Source: DATGLG01 sp035294245
GTDB taxonomy: Bacteria; Pseudomonadota; Alphaproteobacteria; JACZXZ01
Length of the DNA stretch: 64,000 nt
Assembly (NCBI GenBank): GCA_035294245.1
Contig: DATGLG010000004.1
Location: 310,001-374,000 of the forward strand
Reading direction: 5' to 3'
Below are positions 35,695 through 42,555 of this stretch, in pieces (the stretch's first letter is position 1; every line of letters begins with the position of its first letter). Under the pieces are notes generated by a model. It saw only the letters and a list, made by a program, of their open reading frames with translations. It was not told the origin of the DNA and searched no databases. Both the position numbers and the translations under genes were made by a program.

Positions 35695-36184
35695 CCGATG
35701 GGCGGCCGCTCACGGCGCGGCCGCCATTCGACGACGGGGCTCCCATGGCCTCGCTGGTGTCGCTCGCGGGCGAGACCACCATCTCGACTGCGGCGCCGCC
35801 CAGGGTCCGGCTCGTGATTTGCACCACGGCGATGCGGCTGGTGGCGGGTGAGGTGAAGGTGAGAAGGCTCGTCGCCGAACGGACCACGGCACCCTCGCTC
35901 CAGCCGTATTTCGGCATCTCGCGGCGATAGAAATCGAAGACTTCGTCGCTCGACATGCCGCTCGTGAAGGCAATGCGGCCGATCCAGCGGTCCCCGGCGC
36001 CGAGGGCGAGGCTGCGATTTGCGTCGACACTGTAATCGGCGGGCAGCGCCACCCCGGTGAATTGCTGGCTCTGGGCCGCGCCTCCCGCAGGCGCCGTCGT
36101 GCTTCCGCCCGAGCCGCCGGAGCACGCTGCGACGGAGGCCAGGACGAGCACGGCCAGAACGAGCGCCGAATGGTTTCCCCTCAT
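35672..36184 (-). CDS. Hypothetical lipoprotein
   Basis: This 170-residue exported lipoprotein has the signal SALVLAVLVLASVAAC (lipid Cys near residue 21) and a Ser/Gly/Ala linker. A compact mixed domain (RIAFTSGMSSDEVFDFYRRE; MPKYGWSEGAVVRS) resembles the small domain often found in outer-membrane lipoproteins that read a D-x2-F-x-F-Y-R-x-E-M pattern. A GAGGTGGG ribosome-binding site precedes ATG 36184, and a perfect palindrome lies upstream. Function unknown. Confidence 0.78.
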   Translation of the reverse strand: MRGNHSALVLAVLVLASVAACSGGSGGSTTAPAGGAAQSQQFTGVALPADYSVDANRSLALGAGDRWIGRIAFTSGMSSDEVFDFYRREMPKYGWSEGAVVRSATSLLTFTSPATSRIAVVQITSRTLGGAAVEMVVSPASDTSEAMGAPSSNGGRAVSGRPSVTSQSLQ

Positions 36185-36222
36185 TTACCCACCTCGATCA
36201 TGGGTATTCTAAAGTTTTAACC

Positions 36223-36239
36223 TACCACATTTAGTGGTA
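36223..36239. promoter_or_regulatory. Perfect operator-like palindrome
   Basis: TACCAC-ATTTA-GTGGTA is a perfect 17-base interrupted palindrome about 39 bases upstream of the lipoprotein start, beside a TAGAAT sequence that could be its -10 box. It could be a repressor site for the lipoprotein gene or, less likely, the terminator stem of the response-regulator gene. Confidence 0.5.
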
Positions 36240-36307
36240 TAGCGCCATGATTCGAGCATATGCGTGATGGGGTGCGGATCGGGACTGGCTGCGACGCCCG
36301 TGGGCGC

Positions 36308-36697
36308 CTATGGCGGCGGTCGCTCGGACATGCTGCTCAGGAAGCGGCGCAGCTCGGCGATCCGCAGCGGTTTGCGCATCGTCGCGACATCGGCGAAACC
36401 GTAGCCTTCGGCGAGCTTCGCCGCGCTTGTCATGTAGATGTCGCTCGATCCGCTGACGAGGAGAATCCGCGCCGCGCATTTGGCTTCGCCGAGGGTGCGC
36501 AGGATCTCAATCCCATCCATATACGGCATCACGATATCGAGAATGATGAGGTCCGGCTTGCTCGCGCGGTACATTGCCATCAGGTTCCGCGCATCGGCCG
36601 CGATCGCCACGTCGTAGCCCAGCGGCTCGGAAACGCGGCGGATCAGCTCGCAGATTTCCGCCTCGTCGTCGACGACAAGAAGGCGCTTCTTGGCCAT
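36308..36697 (-). CDS. Single-domain response regulator
   Basis: This 129-residue stand-alone receiver domain has acidic residues D10, D11 and E12 (LVVDDE), the phospho-acceptor Asp54 (LIILDIVMPYMDG) and the conserved Lys in TMRKPLRI. There is no output domain, so it probably acts through protein contacts, like CheY- or DivK-type regulators. No histidine kinase is adjacent. ATG 36697 gives the canonical start; an upstream extension in the same frame was rejected. Confidence 0.88.
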   Translation of the reverse strand: MAKKRLLVVDDEAEICELIRRVSEPLGYDVAIAADARNLMAMYRASKPDLIILDIVMPYMDGIEILRTLGEAKCAARILLVSGSSDIYMTSAAKLAEGYGFADVATMRKPLRIAELRRFLSSMSERPPP

Positions 36698-37033
36698 GCT
36701 CGCCTCACTCCCCGCCGCTTCGCCGGGCTTTGGCCGCAGCCCTCGCGGATCGCCCGGGCTGTTCTCTGCTGTAGGCCCGCGCATAAGCGGTTGATGAACC
36801 TGTCTACGTCGACATAGATCGCATCGCCCGTCTGGCAACCCGGCCAATTTTTAATTACCCTGCTTAGCATTACGAAAAGGTTACGAGCGTGACCATCCTT
36901 GATGTTGGCGCAGCGTTCCTTTTTCCGGCCAATTAGGTTCCAGTCCTCGCGGGAGACGCCTCTGCTCGGCGCATGGACCGCATTGCCGGCTTATGCTAGC
37001 ACTCGGCCATTCACGGGGGCGTCGCCCGGGGTC
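36698..37033. other. Intergenic region between response regulator and GNAT-like gene
   Basis: This 336-base divergent region includes an AT-richer stretch (about 36845-36900) that may hold promoters. The frame of the downstream gene is open from 36899 but carries no convincing start signal there. No gene, terminator or palindrome of note was seen. Confidence 0.3.
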
Positions 37034-37861
37034 ATGGCGATTGATCATCTGAACGCAGCCAAAGCGCGACTGATCTACTATTCGCGCCGCGCCAAGGACG
37101 AGCTCCGCGACGGCGGCTTGGGGATTCTCCTCTGGCGCATTCTCGTCAAGCTCCTCGCGCCCCTCGGCGAGCTCAGCATCGACATTCTCTATGAGCGCGA
37201 TCTCGGCGCTGAGATCGCTCCCATCTCGGCGCGCGCGGATCTGACGATCCGCCATGCGACCGAGGCCGATATCGATGCCATCCTTGCCTTGGAGGAATGG
37301 CCGGTGTCGGAAGACTCGGAGGCGGCCGACGAGGACGGCGAGAATGAGGACGGCGAGGACGCGCTCTCCCTCGTTCGCCGCGTCTATCGCGACCGCCTTG
37401 CGCGCGGCGAGATCTGCTTTCTCGCTTATGTCGGCGCGGAGCTTGTCCACTCGAACTGGATGTGCCGGAAATGGGGCGAGGCCGTGCCGGGCCATCCGGT
37501 GGTCCTCCTCCCCGGCGAAATCTACGAGACCGACGCCTTTACCGCGCAGGCTTGGCGTCGCTATGGCATCCAGAAATTCGTCCATAACGAGATGCTGCGC
37601 TTCGCCCAGAGCTCCGGCTATCGGCGCGCCTACACCATGGCCAATTTCGAGCGCTTGCGCTCCCGCAAGGGCTCCCTTCGCCTCGGCTATACGCGCTATG
37701 GCGTGGTGCTTTGGTTTCTCCCCCGGCGCACCTGGCGGATCGTCATGATCCGGCTGAGCGGACGGCTCGACATCCTGTTCCGGCAATATGCCGCGCGGCC
37801 GGCTTCCGAGAGACCCGCCGCTCTCAATACGCCGGCCTCGGGCTCCGAGCCGGGCATGTGA
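37034..37861 (+). CDS. GNAT-like protein of unknown function
   Basis: This 275-residue protein opens with a helical segment and a hydrophobic stretch (LLWRILVKLLAPLGEL). An acetyltransferase-like domain then begins at about residue 68 (LTIRHATEADIDAILALEEW), has an unusual acidic insertion (EDSEAADEDGENEDGED), and continues LVHSNWMCRKWG and FVHNEMLRFAQSSGYRRAYTM. The latter resembles the acetyl-CoA-binding part of GNAT proteins. It lies just upstream of the GGK-repeat locus but is separated by a 308-base gap. Confidence 0.6.
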   Translation: MAIDHLNAAKARLIYYSRRAKDELRDGGLGILLWRILVKLLAPLGELSIDILYERDLGAEIAPISARADLTIRHATEADIDAILALEEWPVSEDSEAADEDGENEDGEDALSLVRRVYRDRLARGEICFLAYVGAELVHSNWMCRKWGEAVPGHPVVLLPGEIYETDAFTAQAWRRYGIQKFVHNEMLRFAQSSGYRRAYTMANFERLRSRKGSLRLGYTRYGVVLWFLPRRTWRIVMIRLSGRLDILFRQYAARPASERPAALNTPASGSEPGM

Positions 37862-38169
37862 AACCCCGACGAGTCTCCAGGCAAAACGAGGCGAGCCCTT
37901 GGCTTGATACTTGGCAAATCTTCCCTTGCTCGTGGAATACGGAGTCTTTATTAGGGCGTCTTAGAATTCGTCACCACTCGACATGATAAAATACAGTGAT
38001 GGTTAATGAGACCGGCAATTGTCAAAATATTAACGGATTCTACATTGATATTGGTTACGTAAAACTATATGCTACCCCGAGGTGAGACCTCGCCGGAGCC
38101 TCTTCACCTATTGCAGTTTTCGTAGCCCGTCGAGGATCTACCGCGAACCTTTCCGCAGGACACGATATC
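37862..38169 (+). promoter_or_regulatory. AT-rich promoter region of the GGK-repeat gene
   Basis: This 308-base gap is clearly poorer in GC than its surroundings. TTGATA (38045-38050) followed after 17 bases by TATGCT (38068-38073) is a plausible sigma-70-type promoter; TTGTCA (38019-38024) with TACATT (38041-38046) is an alternative. A perfect hairpin, CGAGGT-GAG-ACCTCG (38078-38092), would lie at the very 5' end of the transcript. No other gene is visible. Confidence 0.45.
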
Positions 38170-38505
38170 ATGAGCGGAAGCGACAAGCAGCCTGAGCCCA
38201 ACACACCCGCGGCGGCCGATCCGACCACGGAGCAGAGCGGCATTGCGCGGACGCTTGGCCGGCGGCGCTTCGTCATCACCAGCGTCGCGGGCCCGACCAT
38301 GCTGACCCTGGGTACCCATGCCGTCGAGGCGCAGTACTATGGCAAGGGTGGCTGGGGCGGCAAAGGTGGAAAAGGCGGTAAGGGCGGGAAAGGCGGCAAG
38401 GGGGGCAAAGGCGGTAAGGGAGGTAAGGGGGGAAAAGGCGGCAAAGGGGGGAAACGCCACTCCGGGACCGCTTCCCATCTCGCCTCGGTGACCCGCAAGC
38501 CCTGA
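38170..38505 (+). CDS. Exported Gly-Gly-Lys repeat protein, candidate substrate of a modification system
   Basis: This 111-residue protein has three parts. The N-terminus ends in a Tat-like signal (TLGRRRFVITSVAGPTMLT, with AVEA-Q as a possible cleavage site near residue 54). The middle has eleven exact Gly-Gly-Lys repeats (residues 63-95). The basic tail is RHSGTASHLASVTRKP with several Ser/Thr. The repeats use mixed synonymous codons. It is first in a run with PqqD-like, HprK-related kinase and Fe/2-oxoglutarate oxygenase genes. That suggests it is modified (for instance phosphorylated or hydroxylated) and exported, although no function is established. Confidence 0.75.
   Translation: MSGSDKQPEPNTPAAADPTTEQSGIARTLGRRRFVITSVAGPTMLTLGTHAVEAQYYGKGGWGGKGGKGGKGGKGGKGGKGGKGGKGGKGGKGGKRHSGTASHLASVTRKP
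38356..38454 (+). repeat. Eleven tandem 9-base units encoding Gly-Gly-Lys
   Basis: Eleven in-frame units of pattern GGN-GGN-AAR follow a Trp codon. All eleven give Gly-Gly-Lys, but third positions vary among C, T, A and G, and Lys uses both AAA and AAG. Array unit identity is therefore kept at protein level rather than DNA level. Confidence 0.95.
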
Positions 38506-38553
38506 CCGCGCCAGCCGGTTCGGCCGTGTCCGCCGTGGTGTGGGGGGAATGAG

Positions 38554-38847
38554 ATGAGCGACGGCGCACGACGCTGGGCCGTGCCCGCCGCCATTCCCCT
38601 GCAATGGCGGCGCTGGGCCGACGATTTCCTGGTCTTCAATACAGCCTCCGGCGAGACCCATTATCTCGATCTCATCGCGGCGGCTGTGCTGCGCCATCTG
38701 GAGAGCCGCCCGGCGAGCTGCGACGAGATCGTCAGCGAGCTTCGCCGCGCCTTTCCGGACAATCTCGAGCCGCCCGGCCTCGGCGAGATCGCGGCGCTGC
38801 TGCAGCGCTTCGACGCGCTGGGCCTGGTGGCACCGGCAGCGCCGTGA
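38554..38847 (+). CDS. PqqD-family peptide-binding protein, HPr-rel-A-type
   Basis: This 97-residue protein has the PqqD-like fold: a WADDFLVFNTASGETHYLDLIAAAVL segment and a helical end (EIVSELRRAFPD...LGEIAALLQRFDALGLV). PqqD-like domains bind leader peptides and present them to modifying enzymes. In the group called the HPr-rel-A system a PqqD-family protein is encoded beside an HprK-related kinase, exactly as here. Its stop overlaps the kinase start (GTGA). The upstream GGK-repeat protein, 48 bases away, is its most obvious candidate ligand. Confidence 0.85.
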   Translation: MSDGARRWAVPAAIPLQWRRWADDFLVFNTASGETHYLDLIAAAVLRHLESRPASCDEIVSELRRAFPDNLEPPGLGEIAALLQRFDALGLVAPAAP

Positions 38848-39785
38848 TCTTCGGCGGGCTGTCGCCCGAGGAGGCCGGGCGGAGATTGGCGCAGGGCGGC
38901 GTCAGGCTCAAGGTTGGCCCCTTTGCGGTGAGCGTCCAAGGCGATTGCGGCGTCTTCGGGCGGACCTTCCATTTCCTCTATGGCGATTTTCCTCTCCTGG
39001 ACGCGGCGGAGCCGGCGGAGTTCCGCATCGGGCTGCGCCGGCCCCTCGGCCTGCGGCGGTGGCTGAGGCCCCAGGTTTTCTTCTATCTCGACGACACCCA
39101 GCCCTTCGAGCCGTTTCCGGCCAGCCTGGCGATGCCGCTCTTCGAATGGGGCTTCAACTGGTGCATCTACGAGCATGTCCATGAATTCATGCTGATGCAT
39201 GCGTCGGTGGTCGAGAGGAACGGCCGCGCGCTCATCATGGCGGCACCTCCCGGCTCGGGGAAAAGTACGCTCTGCGCGGCTCTCGTCCACAGCGGCTGGC
39301 GCCTCCTCTCCGATGAGTTCGCGATCATCGACAAGGGCGACGGCCGTCTCCTTCCCATCCCGCGCCCGATCGGCTTGAAAGAGGAGTCGATCGAGCTGAT
39401 CCGCGCTCTGGCGCCGGCGGCGCGCTTCGGCCCCGTCTTCGCCGACACCCGCAAGGGCAAGGTCGCCCATCTTCGCCCGCCGGCCGACGCCGTCGCACGG
39501 GTGGCCGATCCGGCGATCCCGGCCTGGCTGGTGTTTCCGGCCTATGCGGCCGGCGCCGGCAATCGCCTGGTGCCTGTGAGCAAGGCGCAGGCGTTCATCC
39601 GGGCTTCGGAGAACTGCTTCAACTACAAGCCCCTCGGCGCTGCCGGATTCGAATCCCTCGCCGCGTTGATCGACCGCTGCGACGGCTTCGAGCTCGATTT
39701 CGGCGATCTCGAGGCGGCGCTCGCCGCCCTCGACGGGCTCGCTGCGGCGCGCCCCGAATTAGCGCGCGCCGCGACCGGGCGGTGA
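38844..39785 (+). CDS. HprK-related kinase A
   Basis: This 313-residue protein is related to the C-terminal kinase domain of HPr kinase/phosphorylase. The P-loop APPGSGKST spans residues 134-142. A conserved His119 lies in FMLMHASVVERNG, and the acidic LLSDEFAII (Asp157) fits the HprK base/Mg site. It is not in an HPr/PTS gene set, so another protein must be the substrate. It starts at GTG 38844 overlapping the PqqD-like stop. With the neighbours it suggests ATP-dependent phosphorylation of a presented peptide or protein. Confidence 0.87.
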   Translation: MIFGGLSPEEAGRRLAQGGVRLKVGPFAVSVQGDCGVFGRTFHFLYGDFPLLDAAEPAEFRIGLRRPLGLRRWLRPQVFFYLDDTQPFEPFPASLAMPLFEWGFNWCIYEHVHEFMLMHASVVERNGRALIMAAPPGSGKSTLCAALVHSGWRLLSDEFAIIDKGDGRLLPIPRPIGLKEESIELIRALAPAARFGPVFADTRKGKVAHLRPPADAVARVADPAIPAWLVFPAYAAGAGNRLVPVSKAQAFIRASENCFNYKPLGAAGFESLAALIDRCDGFELDFGDLEAALAALDGLAAARPELARAATGR

Positions 39786-39816
39786 TCACTGGCCAGTCGA
39801 GAGCGGAGCTCAGCGC

Positions 39817-40638
39817 GTGACGATTCCGGCATGGCTGACGGGGCGCTTTGGCGTGGAGAGGGAGGCGATGCGCGCGGCCCGGCCGCTGCCGGAAAGCCCG
39901 GTGCAGCGCGTCCCGGTGCTCGATGCCCCGCAATGCGCCGAGATTTGCGCCAATGTTCACGCGCTGCGTCCCTTCTGGACCCCGCGCGAGGGGAAGCCCT
40001 GCGGCTTCTTCACCCTCGGGCAAGCGAGCTATTTCGATTGTCGCGATCCGCGCGAGCGGCGCGAGTATCTCCGCCGTGCGAGTGACGCCAATGCGCTGCT
40101 GCGCGCGCGTTTCGCGCCGCTCTACGAGGCCGTGCGGCGGGCGCTTGAGGCGGCTCTCGCGGAGCCCTGCGCGCTGACCGAGAGCTACGCGCTTCCCGGC
40201 TTCCATATCTGGTTGAGCGCAGGCGTTCCCCGCCTCGACCTCTTCGGCCGGCAGCGCGGCGCCTATGCCTCCGTGCATTTCGATCTCCAGTATCAGCTCC
40301 TCGAGCCGGGGCGGGGTGCGCCGCCCACGGCGCGTGAAGCGCTCTCCTTCACGTTGCCCCTGCGGCTGCCATGCGCCGGCGGCGGGCTCAATCTCTGGGA
40401 CATCGACTATGCCGATTTCCTCGCGGCCGCGGCGCGCGACCGCGACGTCACGCCGCAGCGCATGAGCCGGTCCAAGCCGGCCCGTCGCGTGGTCTATGCG
40501 GTGGGCGAGCTCGTGCTCCACAGCGGTCATGCGCTTCACCAAATCGCTCCGGTGCGCCGCGTCCGGGCCGGCGACGAGCGCATCTCCCTGCAAGGCCACG
40601 CCCTACGGACGGGCGAGGGCTGGTCGCTCTACTGGTGA
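39817..40638 (+). CDS. 2-oxoglutarate/Fe(II)-dependent oxygenase-like protein
   Basis: This 273-residue protein has an N-terminal helical part and a double-stranded beta-helix core. The iron facial triad is likely H154-x-D156 (VHFDLQY) and H241 (LHSGHALHQI), with Arg255 (GDERISLQGH) for 2-oxoglutarate. The LHSG-x3-H-x-I/V-x-P-V pattern is typical of the family. It follows the kinase by 31 bases on the same strand. Hydroxylation of the Lys-rich repeat protein is an attractive but untested idea. The next gene is convergent 18 bases away. Confidence 0.75.
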   Translation: MTIPAWLTGRFGVEREAMRAARPLPESPVQRVPVLDAPQCAEICANVHALRPFWTPREGKPCGFFTLGQASYFDCRDPRERREYLRRASDANALLRARFAPLYEAVRRALEAALAEPCALTESYALPGFHIWLSAGVPRLDLFGRQRGAYASVHFDLQYQLLEPGRGAPPTAREALSFTLPLRLPCAGGGLNLWDIDYADFLAAAARDRDVTPQRMSRSKPARRVVYAVGELVLHSGHALHQIAPVRRVRAGDERISLQGHALRTGEGWSLYW

Positions 40639-40656
40639 CACGGGCGCGCCGCCGGC

Positions 40657-41535
40657 TTACTTGCGCCGCGGATCGAGGGCGTCGCGCAGCCCATCGCCGA
40701 GCAGGTTGAAGGCCAGCACCGCGAAGAAGATGGCGAGCCCGGGCCAGAGCGCCATCCACGGCGCCTGGGCGAGATAGGCCTTGGCGACGTTGAGCATGCT
40801 GCCCCAGCTCGGCGCCGGCGGCTGCTGGCCGAGGCCGAGGAAGGAGAGGCTGGCCTCGGCGATGATCGCCTGCGCGATGGTGAGCGTCGCCTGCACCACG
40901 AGGGGTGGCAGGATGTTGGGCAGGATGTGGCGCAGCAGGATGCGATGGTGGGGGTTGCCCAGGGCGCGCGCCGCCTCGACATAGTCCTCGACCTTGATCG
41001 CAAGCGTCTGGGCCCGGGTCAGGCGGATGAAGGTGGGCATCGCCGAGATGCCGATCGCGATCATCGCGTTGGTGAGGCTGGGGCCGAGGAAGGCGGCGAG
41101 CGCGATTGCCAGGATGAGGAAGGGCATGGCGAGCATCGCGTCGGTGATCCGCATGAGCAGGCCGTCGATCCAGCGCCCGGCATAGCCGGAGATGAGGCCG
41201 ATCGGCACGCCGAGGCCGAGGGCGATGGCGACGGAGACGACGCCGGCGAGGAGCGAGGCGCGCGCGCCGTAGATGACGCGCGCCAGCACGTCGCGGCCGA
41301 TCTCGTCGGTGCCGAAGACATGGAGCGCGCTCGGCGCCTTGCGCACCAGGAGGAAATCGGGCACATCGGGGTTATAGGGCGCGATGAGGGGGGCCAGCGC
41401 CGCGACGCCGATGAAGAGAAGGACGCAGGCGAGGCCGAAAACGGCGCTCTTGCGCCGAAACAGGCGGCGCAGTGCGCTGCGGAGCGGCCCCGCTTCCTCG
41501 ATTAGGGCGACATTCTCGCTCGTCGCCGCGGTCAT
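40657..41535 (-). CDS. Dipeptide-type ABC transporter permease, DppC-like
   Basis: This 292-residue inner-membrane permease has the OppC N-terminal segment (LRRLFRRKSAVFGLACVLLF), the FGTDEIGRDVLARVIYGAR motif, the EAA loop EAARALGNPHHRILLRHILP and LAEASLSFLGLG-like AEASLSFLGLGQQPP. It is the last gene of a six-gene minus-strand dipeptide importer operon. Its stop nearly abuts the convergent oxygenase gene. Confidence 0.95.
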   Translation of the reverse strand: MTAATSENVALIEEAGPLRSALRRLFRRKSAVFGLACVLLFIGVAALAPLIAPYNPDVPDFLLVRKAPSALHVFGTDEIGRDVLARVIYGARASLLAGVVSVAIALGLGVPIGLISGYAGRWIDGLLMRITDAMLAMPFLILAIALAAFLGPSLTNAMIAIGISAMPTFIRLTRAQTLAIKVEDYVEAARALGNPHHRILLRHILPNILPPLVVQATLTIAQAIIAEASLSFLGLGQQPPAPSWGSMLNVAKAYLAQAPWMALWPGLAIFFAVLAFNLLGDGLRDALDPRRK

Positions 41536-41545
41536 GGCGTCCGCC

Positions 41546-42487
41546 TCACGAGCGCAGGCGCGGATTGGCGAGGAAATAGGCCACGTCCGCGCAGATATTG
41601 AGGAAGATGTAGAGCGTCGCCGTCACCAGCACCACACCCTGCACCACCGCGAAGTCGCGATTGAAGACGGCGTCGACGATGAGCTTGCCGAAGCCGGGAA
41701 TGGTGAAGATCTGCTCGGTGAGCACCGCGCCCGAGAGGAGCTGGCCAAACTCGAGGGCGCCCAGGGTGATCACCGGGATCAGCGCGTTGCGCAGGGAATG
41801 GCGCAGTACGACGGCGCGCTCGGTGAGGCCCTTGGCCCGCGCCGTGCGCACATAGTCGGCGCCAAGCACTTGCATCATGGCGCTGCGGGTGTGGCGCATG
41901 ATCACCGCGGCGACGGCGTTGCCGAGCACGAAGGCCGGCATGATCATCGTCTTGAGGTTCTGCGCGAGATCGTCGCCGGGCGGCACATAGCCCGAGGCGG
42001 GCAGCCAGTGCAGCTCCACGGAGATCAGCAGGATCAGCATGATGCCGAGCCAGAAATTGGGCGTGGAGATGCCCCAGAGCGCGAAGAGATTGGCGCCGTA
42101 ATCGACCGCGGTGCCGCTTTTGACCGCGGAGACGATGCCCGCAGGCACGCCAATCAGGAGGGCGATGAGGAAGGCGAGCGCACCGAGCTCGAGCGTCACC
42201 GGAAGCTTCTGGAGCACGAGCTCGCTCACCGGCTGCCGCGTGCGGATCGATTCGCCGAGATCGCCGTGGAGCGCATCGCCGATCCACAGCACGTAGCGCA
42301 CCGGCAGCGGCTTGTCCAAATGATACTTGTGCGTGATGTAGGCGATCACCGCGGGATCCTGCTCCTCCCCCGCCAGCACCACGGCCGGGTTCCCGGGGAG
42401 CAGCTGCTGCAAGCCGAAGATCAGCACCGAGACGAAGAAGATCGTCGGAATCGTGATGACCAGGCGGCGGACGAGAAATGCGAGCAT
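41546..42487 (-). CDS. Dipeptide-type ABC transporter permease, DppB-like
   Basis: This 313-residue permease starts MLAFLVRRLVITIPTIFFVS, typical of DppB/OppB. It carries the periplasmic loop between TM1 and TM2 (LPGNPAVVLAGEEQDPAVIA) and the EAA loop YVRTARAKGLTERAVVLRHS. It pairs with the DppC-like permease ten bases downstream. ATG 42487 was chosen; the frame upstream is open through the intercistronic hairpin. Confidence 0.95.
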   Translation of the reverse strand: MLAFLVRRLVITIPTIFFVSVLIFGLQQLLPGNPAVVLAGEEQDPAVIAYITHKYHLDKPLPVRYVLWIGDALHGDLGESIRTRQPVSELVLQKLPVTLELGALAFLIALLIGVPAGIVSAVKSGTAVDYGANLFALWGISTPNFWLGIMLILLISVELHWLPASGYVPPGDDLAQNLKTMIMPAFVLGNAVAAVIMRHTRSAMMQVLGADYVRTARAKGLTERAVVLRHSLRNALIPVITLGALEFGQLLSGAVLTEQIFTIPGFGKLIVDAVFNRDFAVVQGVVLVTATLYIFLNICADVAYFLANPRLRS

Positions 42488-42516
42488 GGGCGCGAGCGGA
42501 TCCGCGAGGCGGGGAC

Positions 42517-42546
42517 GGCCGGGCGCCGCGATCGGAGCGCCCGGCC
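42517..42546 (-). terminator. Intercistronic stem-loop after the dipeptide-binding protein gene
   Basis: A perfect ten-pair stem (GGCCGGGCGC/GCGCCCGGCC) with a ten-base loop starts ten bases after the binding-protein stop and precedes dppB. There is no U-tract. It probably shields the upstream message or partly terminates it, so that binding protein exceeds permease. Confidence 0.55.
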
Positions 42547-42555
42547 GCGGCACGC

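Noticed and set aside
38044..38078. Riboswitch or small RNA ahead of the GGK gene
   Set aside because: Only one short hairpin is visible; no conserved aptamer fold was recognised.
38356..38454. CRISPR-like tandem repeat
   Set aside because: The repeat unit is nine bases, in frame and coding for Gly-Gly-Lys with no spacers.
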